Assembly: GCF_003144395.1 (NCBI RefSeq)
Contig: NZ_PENZ01000045.1
Coordinates: forward strand, 311,220-375,219
DNA length: 64,000 bases
Source: Proteus faecis
GTDB taxonomy: Bacteria > Pseudomonadota > Gammaproteobacteria > Enterobacterales > Enterobacteriaceae
Reading direction: 5' to 3'
Part shown: positions 17,474 to 26,773 of the stretch, piece by piece
How the letters are laid out: each line of letters opens with the position of its first letter
How positions within the stretch are numbered: position 1 is the stretch's first letter
Notes under the pieces: model-generated
Database searches by the model: none
Told to the model about the DNA's origin: nothing
What the model saw: only the letters and a program-made list of their open reading frames with translations
Translations under genes and position numbers: made by a program

Positions 17474-18553
17474 TTATGGTTTAAACTCAATTACTGATGA
17501 TTTTACTTGTTCATAAACATCTTTCGGTGGCTTCGGTAATTTAGCGGTATTTGCTGCTCTTAATGCCACTTGACATAAAGAAGGATCCCCACCTACAACC
17601 TTCGCACTAATTAACAAGCCATCAGGTGCAATACTGACTTTTAGCTCACAGGTTCGCCCTTTATACAACTCTGGGTCAATAAACTTTTGCTCAATAGCCG
17701 TTTTTACTTGTCCAATATAAGTAGCAACACCTGCATTATTGGCACCAGTACGATTTCCACCGCCTTGGCCAGCTGCGGCTGCACCACTTTGTTTGTTACC
17801 ATCAGCCATTAAACCATCAAGTAAACTATCTACTGCCTTACTTTGCTGTTGAGCTGCGGCTTTGGCTTTAGCCTCTGCTGCTGCTTTAGCTTTTGCTTCT
17901 GCGGCTGCTTTGGCTTTAGCGTCCGCTTCAGCTTTCGCTTTTGCTTCAGCTTCTGCTTTCGCTTTTGCATCTGCCTCGGCTTTAGCTTTCGCCTCTTCCG
18001 CTTTTTGTTTCGCAGCTAAATCGGCTTGTTTTTTTGCTTCTGCTTCTGCTTGTTTTTTAGCATCAGCTTGTTCTTTTAAAATGCGATCACGTTCAGCTTT
18101 TGCTTGCGCAGCCGCTTCTTCTGCAACCTTTTGTTCTTCTTTTGCTTTAGCAGCAGCTAATGCGGCTTCACGTTTTTGAGCCTCTGCCGCCTCTTTCGCT
18201 TGTAAACGTTCAACTTCTAGCGTTTTCAAACGTTCTTGTTCTTTCATTTGCTGCTGACGCAACTCTTCTTCTTGTTGCTCAGCTCGCTCTTTACGCTCTT
18301 GCTCGGCTTTTTGGACGTTAGCTTGTTGCGCTTTTTGCTGATTATACTGTTGCACCACAGCATTAGGATCGACCATAATAGCATCAATAACTTGTCCATC
18401 AGATCCACCGCCACCGCCTAAATCCCATTTCTGAGTTAACGAACCCCAGATAAGTAAGGCTATAACGAGTAAATGCAAGGCGGTAGACAAGATAACTGAA
18501 CCGCTCAATTTACTTCGAATTGGCTTCGTTTTCTTTCCCACGCTATTATCCAA
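17474..18553 (-). CDS. tolA: Tol-Pal system protein TolA
   Basis: TolA is an inner-membrane protein spanning the periplasm that couples TolQR proton flow to TolB/Pal. Its 359 residues are shorter than the 421 of E. coli. Domain I is a single membrane helix with STALH (about residues 20-38). Domain II is a long Ala/Lys/Glu-rich helix (about 65-240) built of KAEAEAKAKAEADAKAK-type repeats. Domain III is a globular C-terminal domain with two Cys (TCELKV, PSLCQVAL) that would form its disulfide. The shorter length comes from fewer repeats in domain II. Confidence 0.96.
   Translation of the reverse strand: MDNSVGKKTKPIRSKLSGSVILSTALHLLVIALLIWGSLTQKWDLGGGGGSDGQVIDAIMVDPNAVVQQYNQQKAQQANVQKAEQERKERAEQQEEELRQQQMKEQERLKTLEVERLQAKEAAEAQKREAALAAAKAKEEQKVAEEAAAQAKAERDRILKEQADAKKQAEAEAKKQADLAAKQKAEEAKAKAEADAKAKAEAEAKAKAEADAKAKAAAEAKAKAAAEAKAKAAAQQQSKAVDSLLDGLMADGNKQSGAAAAGQGGGNRTGANNAGVATYIGQVKTAIEQKFIDPELYKGRTCELKVSIAPDGLLISAKVVGGDPSLCQVALRAANTAKLPKPPKDVYEQVKSSVIEFKP
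17850..18180 (-). repeat. Low-complexity Ala/Lys/Glu codon repeat inside tolA
   Basis: Tandem imperfect GCT-AAA-GC(N)-GAA-type units encode the TolA domain II helix. Such repeats expand and contract between strains. They also create a spurious 105-codon open frame on the opposite strand. Confidence 0.8.
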
Positions 18554-18569
18554 ACTTATTTCAACCTAA

Positions 18570-18995
18570 TTACATAGGCTGAGTCATTAAACCTACAGAT
18601 TTAACACCTGCTTGACGTAACATGTTGAGCGCTTTAATTATCTCATCATAAGGAACATCTTTAGCACCGCCAATAAGAAATACAACTTTCGGATTTTTTT
18701 CCAGTTGTCGTTTAGCTTCAGCCATAATCTGTTCTTGTGGTAATAATTCTAATACTTCCTGATCAACACGAATATTGTATTGCCCAACCCCTGCCACTTC
18801 GACAATCACAGGCGGATTATCACTACTTGAAACAGTTTGTGTCTCTGTTGCTTCAGGAAGATCAACCTCAACACTTTGCGAGATAATAGGTGCCGTTGCC
18901 ATAAAAATAAGTAACAACACTAATAATACGTCGAGCAAAGGAACAATGTTAATCTCTGATTTTACGCCTCGGCGGCTACTGCGACCCCGTGCCAT
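18570..18995 (-). CDS. tolR: Tol-Pal system proton channel protein TolR
   Basis: TolR has 141 residues (E. coli 142). One membrane helix near the N-terminus, IVPLLDVLLVLLLIFMATAP, contains the conserved Asp that carries protons. The C-terminal periplasmic domain ends LNMLRQAGVKSVGLMTQPM. TolR is an ExbD/MotB-like stator partner of TolQ. It lies between tolQ (22 bases) and tolA (16 bases) in the operon. Confidence 0.97.
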   Translation of the reverse strand: MARGRSSRRGVKSEINIVPLLDVLLVLLLIFMATAPIISQSVEVDLPEATETQTVSSSDNPPVIVEVAGVGQYNIRVDQEVLELLPQEQIMAEAKRQLEKNPKVVFLIGGAKDVPYDEIIKALNMLRQAGVKSVGLMTQPM

Positions 18996-19017
18996 CAGCT
19001 CTCTCCTTCTGCGTTAA

Positions 19018-19704
19018 CTATTTCTTTTCTGCGGAGGCAAAAGCTTGGCGATGTAAAATCGTCAGGAACTCTTCCATAAAGTTATCGTAACTTTGTTCCA
19101 GTTTATTTACACGCTGCGTAAACCGGTTATAAGCCATAACTGCGGGGATTGCCGCAAATAAACCGATAGCTGTTGCAATCAACGCTTCAGCAATGCCGGG
19201 GGCAACCATTTGTAACGTTGCTTGTTTAACACTACCTAATGCAATAAATGCATGCATAATCCCCCATACTGTACCAAACAGACCAATATATGGGCTGATA
19301 GAGCCAACAGTACCGAGGAAAGGAATATGAGTTTCTAAAGATTCTAATTCACGATTGAAAGAGACACGCATTGCTCTTGATGCACCATTAACAACCGCAT
19401 CAGGAGCATGAACGCTTGCTTGATGCAAACGAGCAAATTCTTTAAATCCAGAATGAAAAATTTGTTCTGAGCCAGATAATTCATCACGACGAGCTTGGCT
19501 ATCTTTATATAAACGAGCCAAATCAGTACCTGACCAGAATTTATCTTCAAAATCTGCAGCTTCACGATCGGCGGCATTCAGAACTTTAGTTCGCTGAATA
19601 ATAATCGCCCAAGATGCAATAGAAAATCCGATTAAAAGCAACATGATCAACTTGACTAAAAGCCCTGCTTTTAGAAAGAGATCGATAACATTCATGTCAG
19701 CCAC
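19018..19704 (-). CDS. tolQ: Tol-Pal system proton channel protein TolQ
   Basis: TolQ has 228 residues (E. coli 230) and three membrane helices: [28 protein letters not shown], the region around [25 protein letters not shown], and [23 protein letters not shown]. The last two carry the MotA/ExbB-family motifs. It forms the pentameric channel around TolR. Its start codon overlaps the ybgC stop, which suggests translational coupling. Confidence 0.97.
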   Translation of the reverse strand: MADMNVIDLFLKAGLLVKLIMLLLIGFSIASWAIIIQRTKVLNAADREAADFEDKFWSGTDLARLYKDSQARRDELSGSEQIFHSGFKEFARLHQASVHAPDAVVNGASRAMRVSFNRELESLETHIPFLGTVGSISPYIGLFGTVWGIMHAFIALGSVKQATLQMVAPGIAEALIATAIGLFAAIPAVMAYNRFTQRVNKLEQSYDNFMEEFLTILHRQAFASAEKK

Positions 19705-20099
19705 TACTTAAACTCCGCGATAATGGACTTAGGAAGCGCTACTGGCTTCATTTTTGATGAATCTACGCAGACAACGAGGACTTCTGCGCTACACAATACA
19801 CAACCATCTTCATTAATAATCTTTTGAGAAAATGTCATTGAAGCACCACGCAATGTGGTAATTTCACTTTCTACTTGCAAAAGATTATCAAGTCGAGCTG
19901 GTGCAATATATTCTATTGATAATTTACGTACAACAAATACAACATGATCATACTCCCGTAAATCATGCTGATGAAAACCTTTTTCTCTAAGTAGTTCCGT
20001 TCTAGCGCGTTCAAAATATTTCAGATAACTGGCGTGATAAACAACACCACCGGCATCAGTATCTTCATAATAAACACGAACAGGCCAAAGAAACTGCAT
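19704..20099 (-). CDS. ybgC: Acyl-CoA thioesterase YbgC
   Basis: This 131-residue hotdog-fold thioesterase is the first gene of the tol-pal operon. The active-site motif [25 protein letters not shown] (catalytic Asp near residue 18) is intact. In E. coli the protein hydrolyses acyl-CoA and associates with acyl carrier protein and phospholipid synthesis enzymes. It overlaps tolQ by one base. In E. coli ybgE precedes it directly; here a three-gene accessory module intervenes. Confidence 0.95.
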   Translation of the reverse strand: MQFLWPVRVYYEDTDAGGVVYHASYLKYFERARTELLREKGFHQHDLREYDHVVFVVRKLSIEYIAPARLDNLLQVESEITTLRGASMTFSQKIINEDGCVLCSAEVLVVCVDSSKMKPVALPKSIIAEFK

Positions 20100-20408
20100 A
20101 TTACCTCCCTTACATTCCCCAAGTTAAGTCCATAAATAATGTAGCTATAGGTTACCTAACTATACTTAAGAGGTCGCTCTAAGGGAATCGTAGTAACGTA
20201 AAGAATAGAAAACGCAGTTTTCAGGCGCCAATCATAAACTCTTCTTTGCAACACGCAATATGCTTTGTGCTCTGAATAGAAAAAATATTTTTATTAAGAC
20301 AGCATAAAAATGCTTGCTAATTAGAAATTCATATATTGTCTAATTTAGTAGTATTATTTTTAATGACAAAAAAAAACCAGCTAAAAACTGGTTTTTCATA
20401 TAAATCAA
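20100..20408. other. Non-coding upstream region of ybgC-tol
   Basis: About 310 bases without a coding frame. It should contain the tol-pal operon promoter on the minus strand. I see no -10/-35 pair clear enough to call. A bidirectional terminator occupies its right end. Confidence 0.5.
20369..20397 (-). terminator. Terminator downstream of the NTF2-like gene
   Basis: AAAAACCAG / CTGGTTTTT arms with a short loop lie 12 bases after the stop of the 20409-20816 gene. A long T-tract follows on the minus strand, and the hairpin is also T-rich in the other direction. Confidence 0.85.
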
Positions 20409-20816
20409 TTAATTATTTAATATTGGGGTTTCATGAAGATAGTGCCATTGCCAACACTCATTATGAGAATTGCGTCTCAATAACACTACAGACTCACGTG
20501 TAAGAATTTTCTTATTTTCACTATGTGTTTCTTGATATCTGACAAGCGCCAAAAAATCTGACTGATATATTATTTTATAATCGTTCGTTTTTATTTTCAG
20601 ATCACTTCTTTTTCCTGCATTTTGTCTAAACATCGCGATAACGTCATCATAACTCACTGCTTTTCCACTGATCCCTACCATTGAAAAGTCTTGGGATAAA
20701 ACATTTTCTATTTTTGTAATAGCATCAACTGATAGTGGATATTGCGTAAAAACGGTTTCAATCTCATCATGCAAAGATTTGATGCTTTCTATAATTAAGT
20801 CAGTATTAAAATTCAT
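20409..20816 (-). CDS. NTF2/SnoaL-like small protein
   Basis: This 135-residue cytosolic protein has the layout of DUF4440/SnoaL-like NTF2-fold proteins. An N-terminal helix (IIESIKSLHDEIETVF) is followed by FSMVGISGKAVSYDDVIAMFRQNAGKRSDLKIKTNDYKIIYQSDFLALVRYQETHSE and a final strand CWQWHYLHETPI. It overlaps the end of the MFS gene by 11 bases, so the two are co-transcribed and probably translationally coupled. Function is unknown; NTF2-fold partners of exporters often bind small ligands. The fold assignment is from pattern only. Confidence 0.65.
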   Translation of the reverse strand: MNFNTDLIIESIKSLHDEIETVFTQYPLSVDAITKIENVLSQDFSMVGISGKAVSYDDVIAMFRQNAGKRSDLKIKTNDYKIIYQSDFLALVRYQETHSENKKILTRESVVLLRRNSHNECWQWHYLHETPILNN

Positions 20817-22176
20817 CTTGTATTTCCTGTGTAATCACTTTTTTCTTTAGTGTGAATAATAAAATAAGTGGCAATATGCCTATCAATGCGCATATTAAAA
20901 AAGTCATGCTATAAGCTGTTTGTGGTAAACAAAAAAGAGAGAGAATATTAAATAACATAGCAACCATGGTTGCTCCGACACTAAAAACAACTTGTCTGTT
21001 AATATTCCAAATAACACTTGCTTGAACTAATTTTTGTGCACTAAAGTCATACAATGCTGTGGTTTGAGCGGTGTTAGCACCAATTCCACCACCCACTCCT
21101 ATAATTAAATATACAATAATAAGTAATGGAATATCTGTATTACTATTTACAAATGTTAATAAAGAAATCCCAAGGCTGTGTAATAGCAATGCAATAATAA
21201 ATAAGCGTTTCATACCTAATTTATTATAAAGTGCACCACTTATTGTTATTGAAATTAAAGCACCCAGTGCATACAACAACATAAAAACACCAGTTCCTTG
21301 AGCTGTAAATTTTAAATATTGTTGTAAATAAAAAATAGCGAGAATATTCACTCCAGTAAAAACACCTGGAATACAGTAATAAATAAAAATAGAGAGAGAT
21401 AAATTTCTATTTTTTAACAGTGCTAAATTAATAACCGGTGATGAATGGTGTCGATAGTGGTAATAATAAAGTACAGCAAAAATTGTGGAAAGTACGGCAA
21501 TCACTAAGGCAAGTAATGTTGAGTGATATTCACCATAAGCAGATAACGCGAACAATCCAAATACAATGATCAAACTAATAAGAATGATCCCTTTAATATC
21601 AGGTATAACGTTTTTTTTAGCTAAAGGCTCTTTTACCCAGATAAAGGCTAGAAATGCAGTTAGCAATGAGAATGGAATATTGCTATAAAAAACCCAGCGC
21701 CACGACACAACATCAACAATAAATCCACCTAATGTTGGCGATATTGCAGGAGCAACTAGAGCGATTGCCATAATAAGTGTTGAAATTTTGCTTCTCTCAT
21801 GCCCTTGAAAATATTGAAACGTTAACGCTTGTCCAATTGGGATTAACAGTCCACCACTCACACCTTGAATAAAGCGCCAAAAAATAAGCTCGCTGAAAGC
21901 GTGAGAATATCCCACTAATGCAACCGATAAACTAAACATCAACATTGACGTTACCATCAATGCTTTAATTCCAAAACGTTGAGATAACCAGTGACTCAAG
22001 GGAATAATTAATGTTAATCCCAGAATATAACTATTTGAAACCCATGTAACAGAAACGATAGAGATCTGCATATCATCGGCTATTGCAGGTAATGCAATTG
22101 CTGACATAAAAATGTTAATACAATCAATAAAGAAGCCCAGCAAAAAAATAGATGCAATTCGATAACGGTAAGTCAT
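20806..22176 (-). CDS. MFS drug-efflux type transporter (DHA2/EmrB-like)
   Basis: The start is set at the ATG giving MTYRYRIASIF, with GGAGG six bases upstream; a GTG five codons earlier lies within that site. The 456 residues contain about 14 hydrophobic segments. Motif A-like SHWLSQRFGIKALMV, motif C-like FWRFIQGVSGGLLIPIGQALTF and VAPAISPTLGGFIVDVVSWRWVFYSNIP are hallmarks of the DHA2 (EmrB/QacA) exporters. No EmrA-like adaptor is present. A LysR regulator is divergently transcribed and an NTF2-like gene follows. Substrate is unknown; multidrug or small organic export is the family expectation. Confidence 0.85.
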   Translation of the reverse strand: MTYRYRIASIFLLGFFIDCINIFMSAIALPAIADDMQISIVSVTWVSNSYILGLTLIIPLSHWLSQRFGIKALMVTSMLMFSLSVALVGYSHAFSELIFWRFIQGVSGGLLIPIGQALTFQYFQGHERSKISTLIMAIALVAPAISPTLGGFIVDVVSWRWVFYSNIPFSLLTAFLAFIWVKEPLAKKNVIPDIKGIILISLIIVFGLFALSAYGEYHSTLLALVIAVLSTIFAVLYYYHYRHHSSPVINLALLKNRNLSLSIFIYYCIPGVFTGVNILAIFYLQQYLKFTAQGTGVFMLLYALGALISITISGALYNKLGMKRLFIIALLLHSLGISLLTFVNSNTDIPLLIIVYLIIGVGGGIGANTAQTTALYDFSAQKLVQASVIWNINRQVVFSVGATMVAMLFNILSLFCLPQTAYSMTFLICALIGILPLILLFTLKKKVITQEIQDEF

Positions 22177-22208
22177 AAAAATCCTCCGCACATAGAGTAC
22201 GGAAGGTT

Positions 22209-22221
22209 GACGAATTTCGTC
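22209..22221. promoter_or_regulatory. Palindromic candidate operator in the LysR/MFS divergent promoter
   Basis: GACGAATTTCGTC is a perfect 6-1-6 palindrome in the 89-base gap between the divergent LysR and MFS genes. This is the expected place for a LysR-type activator site. Confidence 0.5.
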
Positions 22222-22265
22222 TATCTGACAAAATAGAATTTATTGTTTAATCAGAGTAAACAATC

Positions 22266-23153
22266 ATGCAAAATCAAATTGATCGAATTCGTTCTTTTAT
22301 TGCTGTTGTTGATACCGGCTCATTTACTCAAGCAGCAAAATATTTGCGACTCAGTAAGTCGATGGTAAGTATTCATATCAAAGCATTAGAAACAGAATTG
22401 GATGTCTCTTTACTCAATCGTAATACACGACGATTTTCACTGACGGAAACAGGGGAAATGCTTTATCAAGACTTTCGCCTTGTGCTAAGTCAGTTAGAAC
22501 AAACTTTAGATAAGGCGCGATTAGGACAACAAGAGTTGCAAGGATCGTTGCGATTAAGTTCAACAGCTGAATTTGGTGAACACTATATTTTACCATTGCT
22601 CAATCAATTTAGACAGTTACACCCAAAGCTAAAAATACAATATGCATTTAACTCTTCTATTGAGGATTTAATAAACCATAAGCTTGATCTTGCTATTCGA
22701 CTTGGTACATTGAAAGATAGCAATTACCGATCTACAAAGCTGGCTGATTATAAGATAAGTTTAGTTATTTCCCCTGATTTATTACAGAAATTCTCAATAA
22801 AAACTATCGACGACTTAAAGGTTATTCCTTATTTAGCAAATAGTAATTTACGTCAAAGTAAACTTTCATCATCTTTAGAGTTTAATATCTTACTGTCTCA
22901 GTTATCTCAAGATGCTTATTTTGAAACTAATACCATTGCGGCATTAAAAAAAATGGTGCTTTCGCATGCAGGAATGGCTATTTTGCCACATTGGTTTATT
23001 CATCAAGAATTATTGGAAGAAAAATTGGTTGTGCTGTTTCCTGATATTTCCTTATTAACGCAGTCCGTTAATATTATTTTCCCGTATAGTGAATATATTC
23101 CAAGAAAAACACGTTTATTTATTGATTATTTAAAAGAAAATATCCAGCTATAA
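22266..23153 (+). CDS. LysR-family transcriptional regulator
   Basis: The protein has 295 residues. The N-terminal winged helix (IRSFIAVVDTGSFTQAAKYLRLSKSMVSIHIKALETELDVSLLNRNTRRFSLTETGE) is followed by a periplasmic-binding-protein-like effector domain (about 90-290). It closely follows the sub-group whose helix-turn-helix reads S.VS..I..LE. It is divergent from the MFS/NTF2 pair and is likely its local regulator. It converges on ybgE through a shared terminator. The effector is not predictable. Confidence 0.9.
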   Translation: MQNQIDRIRSFIAVVDTGSFTQAAKYLRLSKSMVSIHIKALETELDVSLLNRNTRRFSLTETGEMLYQDFRLVLSQLEQTLDKARLGQQELQGSLRLSSTAEFGEHYILPLLNQFRQLHPKLKIQYAFNSSIEDLINHKLDLAIRLGTLKDSNYRSTKLADYKISLVISPDLLQKFSIKTIDDLKVIPYLANSNLRQSKLSSSLEFNILLSQLSQDAYFETNTIAALKKMVLSHAGMAILPHWFIHQELLEEKLVVLFPDISLLTQSVNIIFPYSEYIPRKTRLFIDYLKENIQL

Positions 23154-23195
23154 CGTTAGAAAAGCGAAAGAATTTAGCAAGGATATTTAGAAAAT

Positions 23196-23244
23196 AAAAT
23201 ACCTTATTTCTTTTTCATACACTGAGCAGAAATAAGGTATTTTC
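23196..23244. terminator. Bidirectional terminator between the LysR gene and ybgE
   Basis: AAATACCTTATTTCT and AGAAATAAGGTATTT form a perfect 15-bp stem with a 16-base loop. It abuts the ybgE stop and lies 43 bases after the LysR stop. Confidence 0.8.
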
Positions 23245-23529
23245 TTAGAAGAAAAAGTAAATTAGCCCAACGACTAAAATAATAATTGCAGGGATTGGAT
23301 GTAATAAACATTTTGCAACAACATGTTTAGGACGAAATGCTAGACCAAAAGTTGCTCCAGCACATACAGACCAAATAAGAAGGACACCTTGCCAAATTGC
23401 AAGTGAACTTGTGTTCGCTGCAAATCGGCTAGGATCCCACATGACACAAAATGCCATTACCAACGCCATGATTAAAACAAGAGCCCTAATAGGGCCCTTG
23501 TCTAAGAGTTGGTAGCTCTTATCCAACAT
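23245..23529 (-). CDS. ybgE: Cyd operon membrane protein YbgE
   Basis: This 94-residue inner-membrane protein has three hydrophobic segments (ALVLIMALVMAFCVMW, IWQGVLLIWSVCAGATFGLAF, IPAIIILVVGLIYFFF). It is the fourth gene of the cytochrome bd operon. Its ATG overlaps the cydX stop (TAATG), indicating coupled translation. Function is not established; E. coli has the same gene in the same place. Confidence 0.9.
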   Translation of the reverse strand: MLDKSYQLLDKGPIRALVLIMALVMAFCVMWDPSRFAANTSSLAIWQGVLLIWSVCAGATFGLAFRPKHVVAKCLLHPIPAIIILVVGLIYFFF

Positions 23530-23642
23530 TATTCTTCACTTTCTGAAGCTTTTTTCGCTTCAGCATGCTCGAAAGCCAGTCCTGCGATCACCGCAATACT
23601 ACAAGCGAAGAGCGTTCCGAGAAGCCATGTAAAATACCACAT
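23529..23642 (-). CDS. cydX: Cytochrome bd oxidase small subunit CydX (YbgT)
   Basis: This 37-codon gene is too short for ordinary gene callers. The product begins MWYFTWLLGTLFACSIAVIA and ends with a charged tail, AEAKKASESEE. It matches the E. coli CydX start MWYFAWILGTLLAC as I recall it. CydX is a single-span membrane peptide needed for stability and activity of the CydAB oxidase. It sits 12 bases after cydB and overlaps ybgE by one base. Confidence 0.95.
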   Translation of the reverse strand: MWYFTWLLGTLFACSIAVIAGLAFEHAEAKKASESEE

Positions 23643-23654
23643 TCTCTATGCTCC

Positions 23655-24812
23655 TTAGTACAGAGTATGATTATTGCCTTCGATAAATTTCTTATCGAGG
23701 CGACCATGCATTTTCCAGTAACACCAGATGGTGTAAAGGAGAACGATAGGTACAAAGATAATCGCAACAACTGTCATCACCTGAAGAGTAAACAGGCTAG
23801 AAGTTGCATCCCACATAGTTAAGCTCACATCTGGGAAAGTGCTTGAAGGCATCACAAATGGGAACATAGTCACACCACACGTCAGGATAACACCCGCAAT
23901 TGTCAGTGAAGTGAACAGGAATGCCCAACCACCTTTATTTGCTTTAGTTGCAACAATCGCCAGTAATGGAGATAACAGACCTAAGGCTGGTAATACCCAT
24001 AACACTGGATAATTGTTGTAGTTAGTCATCCAAGCACCCGCCTCATGAGAAACGGTTTTCAGTAGTGGAGATGATGGACCAGCTGTATCAATAGCGCTTG
24101 TAATAATAAAGCCATCAATACCATAGATTAACCATACACCAGCTAATGCGAATGCGATAAATGTAATTAATGAGGTAATGTAGGTTGTTTTACGAGTACG
24201 CTCATGTAATTCACCTGTTGTACGCATTTGAAGATAACTTGCACCATGTGCAACAATCATCATTAAGCTAACCACACCCGCTAATAAACCGTATGGGTTT
24301 AACAGACTTAACAAGTTGATCAGTGCATTAGTCGTACCGTTATAAGATACACGTTGCATGCTATCGACTTCTAAAGGTACACCTTGTAACAGGTTACCAA
24401 AAGCAACACCGATAACTAATGGCGGAACGAAGCTACCAATAAAGATACCCCAATCCCACATACCACGCCATTTTGGAGATTCCAGTTTAGAACGGTAATC
24501 AAAACCCACTGGGCGGAAGAATAAAGCCGCCAGTACGAAAATCATACCAAAATAGAAACCCGAGAATGCCGCAGCATAAACCATTGGCCATGCAGCGAAT
24601 AATGCACCACCTGCTGTGATTAACCAGACTTGGTTACCATCCCAGTGAGGTGCAACAGAGTTAATCAAAATACGGCGTTCAGTGTCATCTTTCGCGATAA
24701 CGCGTAGTAACACCCCTACACCCATATCAAAACCATCAGTGACCGCAAAGCCAATTAGTAAGATACCAATCAGTAGCCACCAAACAAATCGCAATACTTC
24801 ATAATCAAACAT
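23655..24812 (-). CDS. cydB: Cytochrome bd-I ubiquinol oxidase subunit II
   Basis: This 385-residue membrane protein (E. coli 379) starts MFDYEVLRFVWWLLIGILLIGFAVTDGFDMGVG. The conserved PHWDGNQVWLITAGGALFAAWP block follows, with about eight to nine membrane helices in total. With CydA it forms the heterodimer that oxidises ubiquinol and reduces oxygen at low oxygen tension. It lies 14 bases downstream of cydA in the cydABX-ybgE operon. Confidence 0.97.
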   Translation of the reverse strand: MFDYEVLRFVWWLLIGILLIGFAVTDGFDMGVGVLLRVIAKDDTERRILINSVAPHWDGNQVWLITAGGALFAAWPMVYAAAFSGFYFGMIFVLAALFFRPVGFDYRSKLESPKWRGMWDWGIFIGSFVPPLVIGVAFGNLLQGVPLEVDSMQRVSYNGTTNALINLLSLLNPYGLLAGVVSLMMIVAHGASYLQMRTTGELHERTRKTTYITSLITFIAFALAGVWLIYGIDGFIITSAIDTAGPSSPLLKTVSHEAGAWMTNYNNYPVLWVLPALGLLSPLLAIVATKANKGGWAFLFTSLTIAGVILTCGVTMFPFVMPSSTFPDVSLTMWDATSSLFTLQVMTVVAIIFVPIVLLYTIWCYWKMHGRLDKKFIEGNNHTLY

Positions 24813-24826
24813 AGTGGACTCCTGTG

Positions 24827-26392
24827 TTACTTACTTTGAGAAGAAGCTGTCTTCTGTTCAAAGTGATAGCGACCCGTCTTCAGGCTACTCGGCCCAAGAC
24901 GACCAAATTTGAACATCAGGAACATTTCAGCAATTAGGAACAGTGTATACAGACCACAGATAAGTCCCATAGATACTAGGATATCAGCCTGTGTCAATGA
25001 AGAAGTTGCTACAGCCGTAGGCAGGATTTCACCAATCGCCCATGGTTGACGTCCATATTCTGCAACAAACCAACCTGCTTCAACTGCGATCCATGGTAAT
25101 GGAATACTAAACAGAGCAGCACGCAGTAACCATTTATAGTTACCAATGCGGTTAGACAGAACTGTCCAGAAGGAAATCGCAACAACTAGTAACATCAGGA
25201 AGCCTGAAGCAACCATGATACGGAACGACCAGAACAGTGGTGCAACATTAGGAATAGTGTCTTTTGCAGCAGATTTGATTTGCTCTTCTGTTGCATCAAC
25301 AACTTTATCAGTATAACGCTTCAGTAATAAGCCGTAACCTAAATCTTGTTTAGCATCATTAAATGCTGCACGAATAGCAGGATCAGTATTACCTGCGCGT
25401 AATTCGCTTAATAATTCGTAAGCTTTCATACCATTACGAATACGAACTTCGTGCTGACTCATCAGATCATTAAGACCTAATACAGGCGTGTCGAAAGAAC
25501 GCGTTGCAATAATACCCATGACGTAAGGGATTTGTAATGCGAACGAGTTTTCCATTTTTTCTTGATTAGGGAATGCAATCAGATTAAATGCAGCTGGAGC
25601 GGGTTCTGTATGCCATTCACCTTCAATTGCAGCCAATTTGGTTTTCTGTACGTCACCCATTTCGTAACCAGATTCATCACCCAGCACGATAACAGATAAT
25701 ACAGCTGCGATACCAAAAGTAGCAGCAACTGCGAAAGAACGTTTTGCAAAACCAATATCACGACCTTTGAGCAGGTAGTAAGAGCTGATACCCAGAACAA
25801 AGAATGCACCAGTACAGTAACCAGCAGCAACGGTGTGAACAAATTTAACTTGAGCGACAGGGTTTAAAACCAGATCAGCAAAACTCAACATTTCCATTCG
25901 CATGGTTTCAAAGTTGAAGTCTGCAGCGACAGGGTTTTGCATCCAACCATTCGCAACAAGGATCCATAAAGCAGAGAAGTTAGAACCGAAAGCAACTAAC
26001 CAAGTTACCATCAAGTGTTGCTTCTTACCTAAGCGATCCCAGCCAAAGAAGAACAATCCGACGAAAGTTGATTCTAAGAAGAACGCCATCAAACCTTCGA
26101 TTGCTAAAGGTGCACCGAAGATATCACCGACGTAATGAGAGAAATATGACCAGTTAGTACCAAATTGGAACTCCATGGTCAACCCAGTTGCGACACCCAG
26201 AGCAAAGTTAATACCAAATAACTTACCCCAGAACTTTGTCATATCTTTGTAAACTTGTTTACCCGACAGAACATATATCGTTTCCATGATTGCCAGCATA
26301 AACGCCATACCCAGCGTTAATGGGACAAACAGGAAGTGATACATTGCTGTTAAGGCAAACTGTAACCGTGACAGTTCGACAATATCAAACAT
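24827..26392 (-). CDS. cydA: Cytochrome bd-I ubiquinol oxidase subunit I
   Basis: CydA has 521 residues (E. coli 522) and binds haems b558, b595 and d. Visible are the N-terminal [21 protein letters not shown] (axial His near residue 19), the [25 protein letters not shown] block, the long Q-loop (about residues 250-380) and the quinol-site motif [15 protein letters not shown]. Length and Q-loop place it in the long-loop bd-I class. It is first in its operon and is preceded by a large non-coding region with FNR- and ArcA-like sites. Confidence 0.98.
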   Translation of the reverse strand: MFDIVELSRLQFALTAMYHFLFVPLTLGMAFMLAIMETIYVLSGKQVYKDMTKFWGKLFGINFALGVATGLTMEFQFGTNWSYFSHYVGDIFGAPLAIEGLMAFFLESTFVGLFFFGWDRLGKKQHLMVTWLVAFGSNFSALWILVANGWMQNPVAADFNFETMRMEMLSFADLVLNPVAQVKFVHTVAAGYCTGAFFVLGISSYYLLKGRDIGFAKRSFAVAATFGIAAVLSVIVLGDESGYEMGDVQKTKLAAIEGEWHTEPAPAAFNLIAFPNQEKMENSFALQIPYVMGIIATRSFDTPVLGLNDLMSQHEVRIRNGMKAYELLSELRAGNTDPAIRAAFNDAKQDLGYGLLLKRYTDKVVDATEEQIKSAAKDTIPNVAPLFWSFRIMVASGFLMLLVVAISFWTVLSNRIGNYKWLLRAALFSIPLPWIAVEAGWFVAEYGRQPWAIGEILPTAVATSSLTQADILVSMGLICGLYTLFLIAEMFLMFKFGRLGPSSLKTGRYHFEQKTASSQSK

Positions 26393-26689
26393 CTTGACTC
26401 CTTGCTCCTAGCAGGAAGACACCGACTTGCGGCAACCCGACTTTATTAAATTATAAAGCCTCATAACTACCAGCAATAAATGCCTCTAAAAACAACAACG
26501 AATATTAAAGACCAAAAACACAATACCTTACAAATAGTACGCTTATATTTACATATAATAAATATATTTTGCGTGACCCAGATTTGAATTCTGAGCTTAG
26601 GTCAACAATACGACTTTTAGGTTTGTAACAGCATATTTGATCGTGTGCCAATTTAAGCATATTCAGAAATTTTTTCCACAATTAATAAC

Positions 26690-26703
26690 TTGACCCACAT
26701 CAA
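26690..26703. promoter_or_regulatory. Candidate FNR site upstream of cydA
   Basis: TTGAC-CCAC-ATCAA matches the FNR box TTGAT-N4-ATCAA at nine of ten fixed positions. It lies about 300 bases before cydA. FNR control of cydAB is known in E. coli; use of this exact site is inferred. Confidence 0.6.
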
Positions 26704-26757
26704 AAAAACACTTTAATGTTAACTAGTTGCGAATAAATTACCCAATAGTTACCATAG

Positions 26758-26773
26758 TGTTAATGCAATGTTG
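26758..26773. promoter_or_regulatory. Candidate ArcA direct-repeat site upstream of cydA
   Basis: TGTTA repeats as TGTTG with an 11-base period (TGTTAATGCAATGTTG). This is the direct-repeat spacing recognised by phosphorylated ArcA. Further GTTA motifs lie at about 26717 and 26749. Confidence 0.45.

Noticed and set aside
17862-18179. 105-codon plus-strand frame of Ala/Ser/Phe repeats
   Set aside because: It is the reverse complement of the TolA domain II repeat; the composition is an artefact of Ala/Lys/Glu codons and it has no ribosome binding site.
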